The notes below the pieces were generated by a model, which saw only the letters and a program-made list of their open reading frames with translations, was not told the DNA's origin and did not search any database. This document shows positions 26,803 to 32,130 of a stretch of DNA of 32,130 nucleotides, in pieces; positions within the stretch are counted from its first letter, which is position 1, and each line of letters begins with the position of its first letter. The translations under genes were made by a program, and so were the position numbers. The DNA is from Candidatus Cloacimonadota bacterium (lineage in GTDB: Bacteria; Cloacimonadota; Cloacimonadia; Cloacimonadales; TCS61): positions 1-32,130 of the forward strand of contig JAOZPK010000006.1 of assembly GCA_029932755.1 (NCBI GenBank), written 5' to 3'.

Positions 26803-26838
26803 AAGCCTTTCGGGTTTGTAAGCTCGAAAGGCTTTTTT
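26803..26838 (+). terminator. Strong rho-independent terminator
   Basis: AAGCCTTTCG (26803-26812) pairs perfectly with CGAAAGGCTT (26825-26834) around a 12-nt loop, followed by a run of six T (26833-26838). It lies 25 nt after the small membrane protein gene and ends the plus-strand unit. Confidence 0.9.
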
Positions 26839-26912
26839 AAGTTGACCTTAGCAAACTGAAAGATATATTTTTTTATTCCCTTTTCACTTATTTCATCAGG
26901 ACTTGTCCGCCA

Positions 26913-28124
26913 TTACTTTAGGAGAATCATCTTTCTCGTCTTTTCGAAATTTTCAGTTTTCAGTTTATAGAAATATATTCCAGTAGAAACGAATTTACCA
27001 TTATCATCTTTTCCATTCCAAATTACTGAATGCTGACCTGCTGGTAGCTGTTCGCTGATAAGCTGCTTCACTTGTTGTCCTTTAATGTTGTAGATATTGA
27101 GTGTCACAAACGAGGATGTTTGTGTTACAGAAAAACTGATAGTTGTTTCAGGATTGAAAGGATTAGGATAATTTTGAGATAATTCAAATTTAACACTGGT
27201 GATTTCATTTGAAACTTCAATTCCAACCGGATTGATTAATCCATTTATGTCATATCTGGAAAAGAAATTCCAGATTTCTTCAGATGCATTAATATCATAA
27301 TTTGTATATGGAAGTCCATATTCATATGTAGTTCCAGGCCATGAATGTCCACCATCAATTACTTTATAATGTTCAACTGAAACACCATTATCACCTTCAT
27401 CATAAGCAATAAGCTCAATAGTACTTCCGTCATTTGGGTCAATATCAGGTAATTCTGTTATTGTAGGTGTTGCATTGCAATTATTATATCCAACCCAATA
27501 TTGGATCACATCTTCTATAGGTTCTGACCACCATGTCCCATTATAAGGAACAACAGTATCTGAATCTCCATGCATTTGTATAATCGGAGTTGGGTGTTGA
27601 GGATTACTATTGCTTAATGTTTCCGGAGTCATTGATCCTGCAACAGAGGCAATAGCAGCAATCCTATCACTCAATTGACAAACTAAGAGAAAACTCATGT
27701 ACCCTCCGTTGGAAAACCCAGTGCTGTAAATCCTTGTTGAATCAATACTGAAATCTGAAGAAAGTGAATCGAGCAATGCCTCTGTAAAACCTACATCATC
27801 TATTGGACTCCCTATAATCCAACCCCCAACATTCCAATGAGTTATACCTTGAAATAACGTTCCCTGAGGATGGACAATCAAAAACCCTGAACTATCAGCA
27901 ATAGATCTAAAATCACCATACTCCATTTGATAATCTGCAGTCTGATTATATCCATGAAAATTAAGAATCAATGGAACTGGTGAATTCCCAGTGTAGTTTG
28001 CTGGTATATAGAGAATATATTCTCTTAGCATTTCGTCATGTGTTATTGATCCATAGATGGTTTGTTGTGCAAAACACAAAGTTGATAATCCAATTAGGAA
28101 AAGAATAATTACTAATTGTTTCAT
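26913..28124 (-). CDS. Secreted esterase/PHB-depolymerase-like hydrolase with sorting domain
   Basis: This 403-aa exported alpha/beta hydrolase resembles the LpqC/poly(3-hydroxybutyrate) depolymerase and feruloyl esterase group. A signal peptide (1-19, ending CFAQ) precedes the catalytic domain (about 25-290). The nucleophile is Ser138 in GFSNGG, with Asp189 in HGDSDTVVP and His260 in DGGHSWPG; the oxyanion segment NFHGY is at 55-59. The last ~85 residues form a NYPNPFNPETTISFS...KMILLK sorting domain, the type A tail of type IX-like secretion. The ATG at 28124 is chosen because GGAGG lies 5 nt upstream; a TTG four codons earlier overlaps that site. Substrate, polymer or ester, is unknown. 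It has its own likely promoter at 28162-28170. Confidence 0.9.
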   Translation of the reverse strand: MKQLVIILFLIGLSTLCFAQQTIYGSITHDEMLREYILYIPANYTGNSPVPLILNFHGYNQTADYQMEYGDFRSIADSSGFLIVHPQGTLFQGITHWNVGGWIIGSPIDDVGFTEALLDSLSSDFSIDSTRIYSTGFSNGGYMSFLLVCQLSDRIAAIASVAGSMTPETLSNSNPQHPTPIIQMHGDSDTVVPYNGTWWSEPIEDVIQYWVGYNNCNATPTITELPDIDPNDGSTIELIAYDEGDNGVSVEHYKVIDGGHSWPGTTYEYGLPYTNYDINASEEIWNFFSRYDINGLINPVGIEVSNEITSVKFELSQNYPNPFNPETTISFSVTQTSSFVTLNIYNIKGQQVKQLISEQLPAGQHSVIWNGKDDNGKFVSTGIYFYKLKTENFEKTRKMILLK

Positions 28125-28161
28125 AAAAACCTCCAATAATTTAATCTTATTGTAAAATTCT

Positions 28162-28170
28162 AGTATAGCA
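28162..28170 (-). promoter_or_regulatory. Extended -10 element upstream of the esterase gene
   Basis: On the minus strand TGCTATACT gives a TGn-extended -10 (TATACT matches five of six) 37 nt upstream of the ATG. No good -35 is seen at 17 nt, which an extended -10 can tolerate. Confidence 0.45.
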
Positions 28171-28206
28171 ATGCTGCTCTAATCTAAAATACTAATTCCT
28201 TTATCT

Positions 28207-30651
28207 TTATTTGAGTAATATCATCTTTTTCGTCTTTTCGAAATTAGCGGTTTTAAGTTTATAGAAATATATTCCGCTTGAAACGGATTTACCATTGTCA
28301 TCAGTCCCATTCCAAATAACTGTACGCTGACCGGCTGACAGTTGATCGCTTATAAGCTGTTTTACTTTTTGTCCTTTGATGTTGTAGATGTCTAGATTCA
28401 CAAACGAGGACGTTTGTGTTACAGAAAAACTGATCGTTGTTTCTGGATTGAATGGATTGGGGTAATTCTGATGTAGCTTAGTTATGGCAGGAATTACATT
28501 TTCATTGCTGCTTAAATTTTGAGAAACAGCCACGGTCTTGATACAAAAATTATAGTTATAAGTTGCAGGAAGTGGCATCCAGGAAGATGTATAGATGTAG
28601 GCTCCGTTTCCTTCTACTACTGGACCTGCATCGTGATAAACTGCTGCAATGTTACCGGAGAGAGAATAAATTCTGTAACCGATATAATATTCTGCCGTTA
28701 CATCTATCTCAAAAAGATCTTCATAAACAACATTAAGCCACTCACCTTCTGTAAAATTATTTACCTGTTGTTCACAGAGTAAAAAATCGTTTTTCCAAAT
28801 TTGAGCATATAATTCACCTTCATCAGGATCGAAAGGAGCGATAAATTCTACTTGTGAAAAAATATTATCTTCATAACCTATTAGGTCTTCTCCAGCCAGC
28901 CGGATCGCACAACTCATATATTGGAAAAGCTGTAATTGTCCCACCGGATCTCCAGCAAAATTGAATGTAAATTCATAGGGATATTCTTCCAGTTGGAAAT
29001 CAATAATTTGGTTATCTACTGAGATTGTTACATCCTGGGTATCGAAGTAATTTCCAGCTAAACTGGCAGTTGCTACATAATCTCCAGGAATTACTCCTGG
29101 AATAACGTAATCACCATTTATATCTGCAACTCCGGAACTGATTAATATATCATCCTGGTAAATATTTATGTGCGTATTTTCCGGATTTATAGCAACACTT
29201 ACATTTCCGGAAATTGTCTCATAATTATCCAAATAGATAATAAGAGTATTATTATTTTCATCCAAAGTAACGATCTCATTCTTATAAAAATATCCACCAT
29301 TTTCTAATTCGATGATTGCTGTCATTTCGTATTCACCAGGGAAAAGAATGGGAATATCAAAGTAACCGTCCGGATCATCAACAAATATCTCATGATATCT
29401 GGGTCCATCCAGAATAATGTGAGTTTCATCCAAAGGGACTCCTTCTGCAACGACCACACCAGACACATCGAAAGGTATAGTTCCACCTTCGATATTAATA
29501 ACAGCACATTCAATGATGCTGAAGCCGCCTGGCATTCCGGTGGGAAGAGAGAACCAACCACTGGAGGCTCCTCCCCAGCCAAAATTTAAATGATAGGTGT
29601 CTTCATTACCATTATAACCATCACAAATTATTATATGACCACTTCCACCTGATATATAAACGGCAAACTCTGCCGGACGAGCTTCTATTATATCTGCCTG
29701 GAGATCACTATAAAACAGTTCATTAATAACTGTAGCATAAATCGCTGTATCGTAATCGTATTTGTCAAGAAGAGCATAATAAGCATCAACTAACCATGTC
29801 CCAGACCAAGAGGAAGAGTACCATGTATCTATGGATACTCCTGAGGCAAAATTCAAAGCTGCGATCAAATCTTCTGAGGGATCATCATAATTCTCATAAG
29901 CAATTTTCAATTCATCAAGATATAGATTTAACTGTGGAAAGGAAGGAAAATCAAGCGTTAAATAATCATCATCAATATGAATAGATGGTGATGTCCCGTA
30001 TGAATAATAGTCGTCTGTATCATCAAAAGTGGCTTCACCGATATACTTATGATAATGTAAGATTTGTGCGAAAGCTGTACCTCCGCAACCCACCGCGCTT
30101 CTTTGCATATTTTCCGGATCGAGTGGACAAAAATTATTGTATGGTTCACTTTGGTGCCATTGTGTATCTACCCATCCTCCTGTGGAACTGTAACCTTCCG
30201 GCGGATAGATATTATTCCTGTTCCGGGGTTGTTCATAAGTTCCATTTAGATAACTGCTCCACAAGATTCGGTTTGATTGTTTTACCTCTTCTGATGTGTA
30301 TGGAATTGCTTCCAATCTTAATCTCATATCATTTTTCAGATATTGATATCCAATATTTTGAGGGGTGTCCAAATTAATGAAATTGTTGAGAAAAGAATAA
30401 CCGATAACCGGGTAAATATCTGTATCAGTTGAGGTCGCAACAAAGCCTTTTGGCTGCAGATTGAAAACATAAGCTAAAGTAATTTCATTTGAATCTTTTA
30501 TTTCAAAATATTCGGAGATCGTATATCCTGTTTTTTCGTGAATAGTGAGTTGATGTTCTGCTATTTTCAGAGCTTGTTCGTAGCTTACGGATGATGCTGT
30601 GAGAACATTAACAAGAAAAAGTAAAATCACTAAAATAAGTAATTGTTTCAT
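28207..30651 (-). CDS. Secreted C10 (streptopain-like) cysteine protease with sorting domain
   Basis: An 814-aa multidomain exported protease. Signal peptide 1-19. A Spi-type propeptide (about 22-115) would keep the enzyme inactive. The C10 catalytic domain (about 150-375) has nucleophile Cys189 in SAVGCGGTAFAQ, His339 in GSGHIIICDGYNG, and LNFGWGG (355-361) forming the rest of the active site. Two or more carboxypeptidase-regulatory-like beta repeats follow (about 385-545, DVSGVVVAEGVPL and ISGNVSVAINPE). A beta-sandwich region is next, and the C-terminal NYPNPFNPETTISFS...KKMILLK sorting domain occupies about the last 80 residues. AAGGAG lies 5 nt before the ATG. The active-site motif reads GCGGTA rather than the usual GCVATA, but the Cys/His pair is intact. 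Probable role is extracellular protein degradation feeding amino-acid fermentation (inference). Confidence 0.92.
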   Translation of the reverse strand: MKQLLILVILLFLVNVLTASSVSYEQALKIAEHQLTIHEKTGYTISEYFEIKDSNEITLAYVFNLQPKGFVATSTDTDIYPVIGYSFLNNFINLDTPQNIGYQYLKNDMRLRLEAIPYTSEEVKQSNRILWSSYLNGTYEQPRNRNNIYPPEGYSSTGGWVDTQWHQSEPYNNFCPLDPENMQRSAVGCGGTAFAQILHYHKYIGEATFDDTDDYYSYGTSPSIHIDDDYLTLDFPSFPQLNLYLDELKIAYENYDDPSEDLIAALNFASGVSIDTWYSSSWSGTWLVDAYYALLDKYDYDTAIYATVINELFYSDLQADIIEARPAEFAVYISGGSGHIIICDGYNGNEDTYHLNFGWGGASSGWFSLPTGMPGGFSIIECAVINIEGGTIPFDVSGVVVAEGVPLDETHIILDGPRYHEIFVDDPDGYFDIPILFPGEYEMTAIIELENGGYFYKNEIVTLDENNNTLIIYLDNYETISGNVSVAINPENTHINIYQDDILISSGVADINGDYVIPGVIPGDYVATASLAGNYFDTQDVTISVDNQIIDFQLEEYPYEFTFNFAGDPVGQLQLFQYMSCAIRLAGEDLIGYEDNIFSQVEFIAPFDPDEGELYAQIWKNDFLLCEQQVNNFTEGEWLNVVYEDLFEIDVTAEYYIGYRIYSLSGNIAAVYHDAGPVVEGNGAYIYTSSWMPLPATYNYNFCIKTVAVSQNLSSNENVIPAITKLHQNYPNPFNPETTISFSVTQTSSFVNLDIYNIKGQKVKQLISDQLSAGQRTVIWNGTDDNGKSVSSGIYFYKLKTANFEKTKKMILLK

Positions 30652-30666
30652 GATAACTCCTTATTA

Positions 30667-30753
30667 AACCTTCGCAATGGCTGAAAGTCTTGCGAATGGT
30701 TGGCAATTTTCTGATAACAACCATTGTGAAGGTCTTCAACCATTCGCAAGGTT
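30667..30753. repeat. Long imperfect inverted repeat (REP/BIME-like)
   Basis: Arms of about 37 nt (30667-30703 and 30717-30753) are imperfect reverse complements around a 13-nt loop. Each arm holds two tandem units of the form CCTTNNNAATGGYTG, so four units occur in two orientations. CTTGCGAATGGTTG (30689-30702) and its exact inverse within 30736-30751 are the best pair. It fills most of the gap between the beta-helix gene stop and the C10 protease start on the minus strand, and could block transcription between them. Confidence 0.8.
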
Positions 30754-30757
30754 TCAG

Positions 30758-32130
30758 TTATTTCATTAATATCATTTTCTTCGTCTGTTCATGTTTTCCA
30801 GCTTTCAGTTTATAGAAATAAATCCCTGAAGAAACTGATTTATTATTATCATCTCTTCCATTCCAAACTACGCTGTAATGTTTTCCCTCTCGTCCTTCGA
30901 TGAACTCAGGATGACACAAGCTCGGGGAAAGGTCTTTCACTTTTTGACCTTTAAGGTTATAAATACCCAATTCGATTTGTTTGTTTTGTTCGCTGCTAAC
31001 GCTAAAAGAAATCGTGGTGGACGGGTTAAAAGGATTGGGATAATTTTGATGCAGAAAGTCTTTTGTTTGTACAATTGTGTTTTCGTTGCTGCTAACCGGT
31101 TCGGGATGCTCATAAGCTCCCATATCAATGTAAGCAAATCCATCTCCTCTGCCATCCACGATTCGCTCATTACCGATAATATCAAAAAGTGGTAGATTCA
31201 ATCCGGTTGTATCTTGAATACCGGCATCTATACAGGGAGAATCTTCCAACAATGAGAAGGAATGTTCTCCGGTTCCTGCAAATAAAGGATCTTCAAAAAT
31301 ATTGAAAAAATCATCACAGGATGTTCCATAAATGTTAAATCCTGTAATATCACCCAGTCCGGTAGGAACACCTCCACTAAATTCATTCCCATCGTTAAAA
31401 AAATCACAGAAACTGATATCTACATTTCCGGGTAGATTAAAATATATTCCTGCACCACTAACTGCCTCATTTCCTTCGGCTATCGTATTGATCATGGTAA
31501 TGTCCGAACTATTAACAGCAATTCCCCCACCATTTCCGGTTGTATTTCCGCTGATTGTGCAGTTGATAAATTTAGCATAAGCATTAATTAGGACATAAGC
31601 ACCACCGCCATTTCCACCTGAATGATTATCACTTATCATGCAATTGATAATATCTACTTCAGAATCATATATCCCAAAACCACCGCAATTTCCATTAGCA
31701 GTATTTCCAAAAATTTGACAATTTTCAACAATACCGTGATTTGTTGTTGAACATGAAGTATAAGTTATACCTCCAGAATGTGTTCCTGCTGTATTGTTAC
31801 ATATGATATTATTGAAGAATACGGGGCTGGAATCGCCAATAATAAAAACTCCACCACCCCTTAAATCAGTAGAATTTCCTGTTATAACATTGCCTACTAA
31901 GGTTGGAGAACTGTTGTTAATGAATATCCCACCACCATCAGCAGAACTATTGCCGTTTGTGATCGAGAATCCGGTTAAAACGGCATCCATAGTTTCACCA
32001 TTTACAAATCCTACAACATAACCATTTTGATTTCCATCAATAATTGTCAGGGAAATATAGGTTGTATCTTGTGTTGTTAAGAATAATGAAGCAATAGTAA
32101 TGTTCTTACCATAGTAGTTAATGTTTTCTA
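30758..32130 (-). CDS. Right-handed beta-helix repeat protein with sorting domain (5' end outside window)
   Basis: The frame stays open to the window edge, so only the C-terminal 456 residues are present; an internal Met at 31990 is not the start. The visible part opens with GKNITIASLFLTT, then shows short repeats of the parallel beta-helix type (NGGGIAVNSSDITMINT, CTISGNTTGNGGG and similar, about residues 45-280), as in Pmp-like and choice-of-anchor surface proteins. An SPCIDAG...DIGNERIVDGRGDG...DMGAYEHPEP segment closes the helix. The NYPNPFNPSTTISFS...KKMILMK sorting domain ends the protein, with an in-frame foreign insert (CHPEFIEGREG) between two of its strands. Probably a surface-displayed or secreted protein, possibly binding or cleaving polysaccharide; no catalytic residues can be assigned. 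Confidence 0.88.
   Translation of the reverse strand, partial: ENINYYGKNITIASLFLTTQDTTYISLTIIDGNQNGYVVGFVNGETMDAVLTGFSITNGNSSADGGGIFINNSSPTLVGNVITGNSTDLRGGGVFIIGDSSPVFFNNIICNNTAGTHSGGITYTSCSTTNHGIVENCQIFGNTANGNCGGFGIYDSEVDIINCMISDNHSGGNGGGAYVLINAYAKFINCTISGNTTGNGGGIAVNSSDITMINTIAEGNEAVSGAGIYFNLPGNVDISFCDFFNDGNEFSGGVPTGLGDITGFNIYGTSCDDFFNIFEDPLFAGTGEHSFSLLEDSPCIDAGIQDTTGLNLPLFDIIGNERIVDGRGDGFAYIDMGAYEHPEPVSSNENTIVQTKDFLHQNYPNPFNPSTTISFSVSSEQNKQIELGIYNLKGQKVKDLSPSLCHPEFIEGREGKHYSVVWNGRDDNNKSVSSGIYFYKLKAGKHEQTKKMILMK
30882..30930. repeat. Short repeat element embedded in a coding sequence
   Basis: TTTCCC (30882-30887) and GGGAAA (30925-30930) bound a 49-nt segment whose minus strand holds GTCATCCTGAG-TTCAT-CGAAGGA, a core resembling the CTGAG...CGAAGAATCT core of the foldback repeats at the left end. 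It is translated as LCHPEFIEGREG inside the sorting domain of the beta-helix protein. Two other sorting domains in the window lack it and are 8 residues shorter here. Confidence 0.65.

Noticed and set aside
28207..30651. Inactive C10 protease because the active-site motif is GCGGTA rather than GCVATA
   Set aside because: The nucleophile Cys189, His339 and the GWGG segment are all present, so loss of activity is not supported.
31990..31992. Start codon of the beta-helix protein at an internal ATG
   Set aside because: The frame continues upstream to the window edge with beta-helix-type sequence (GKNITIASLFLTT), so the real start lies outside.

Overview
The window reads as chromosomal DNA of an AT-rich Gram-negative bacterium of the FCB superphylum, most likely Candidatus Cloacimonadota. 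This placement is an inference. It rests on three secreted proteins ending in a NYPNPFNP...KKMIL(L/M)K sorting domain, a GWxTD-domain protein, an AgmX/TonB-type transducer, and TTGACA-like promoters with ordinary GGAG ribosome binding sites. No rRNA, tRNA or CRISPR array was seen.

Left end (1-5700). A GIY-YIG nuclease gene lies between two direct copies of a ~105 bp foldback repeat. A two-gene unit follows (acyl-CoA dehydrogenase then queH, minus strand), then a secreted protein of unknown function (plus strand) and priA (minus strand).

Central block (5719-16649, minus strand). Eight closely packed genes run in the order: outer-membrane-type beta-barrel with coiled-coil tail, 674-aa TPR protein, 1456-aa TPR protein with two C-terminal beta-sandwich domains, 82-aa secreted protein, ExbB/TolQ, ExbD-like protein lacking the proton-carrying Asp, canonical ExbD, and a 478-aa Gly-rich AgmX/TonB-like transducer. 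A hairpin terminator ends the block just before priA. The set looks like a proton-motive-force-driven, envelope-spanning machine. It recalls the Myxococcus AglQRS-Glt apparatus in composition, but homology is not shown here. It is the best candidate for an undescribed system in this window.

Middle right (16650-26840). yraN is divergent from the block. After a 396-nt gene-free stretch come a GWxTD protein and dnaE (minus strand, dnaE first). Then, on the plus strand, a TetR regulator with a palindromic operator is paired with a 1054-aa MutL/GlmL-type ASKHA protein. A small multi-pass membrane protein and a strong terminator follow.

Right end (26841-32130). Three minus-strand genes encode exported proteins with C-terminal sorting domains: an esterase/PHB-depolymerase-like hydrolase, a C10 (streptopain-like) cysteine protease, and a beta-helix protein truncated by the window edge. 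This end carries a 37-nt-arm inverted repeat and a short repeat element translated in frame inside one sorting domain.
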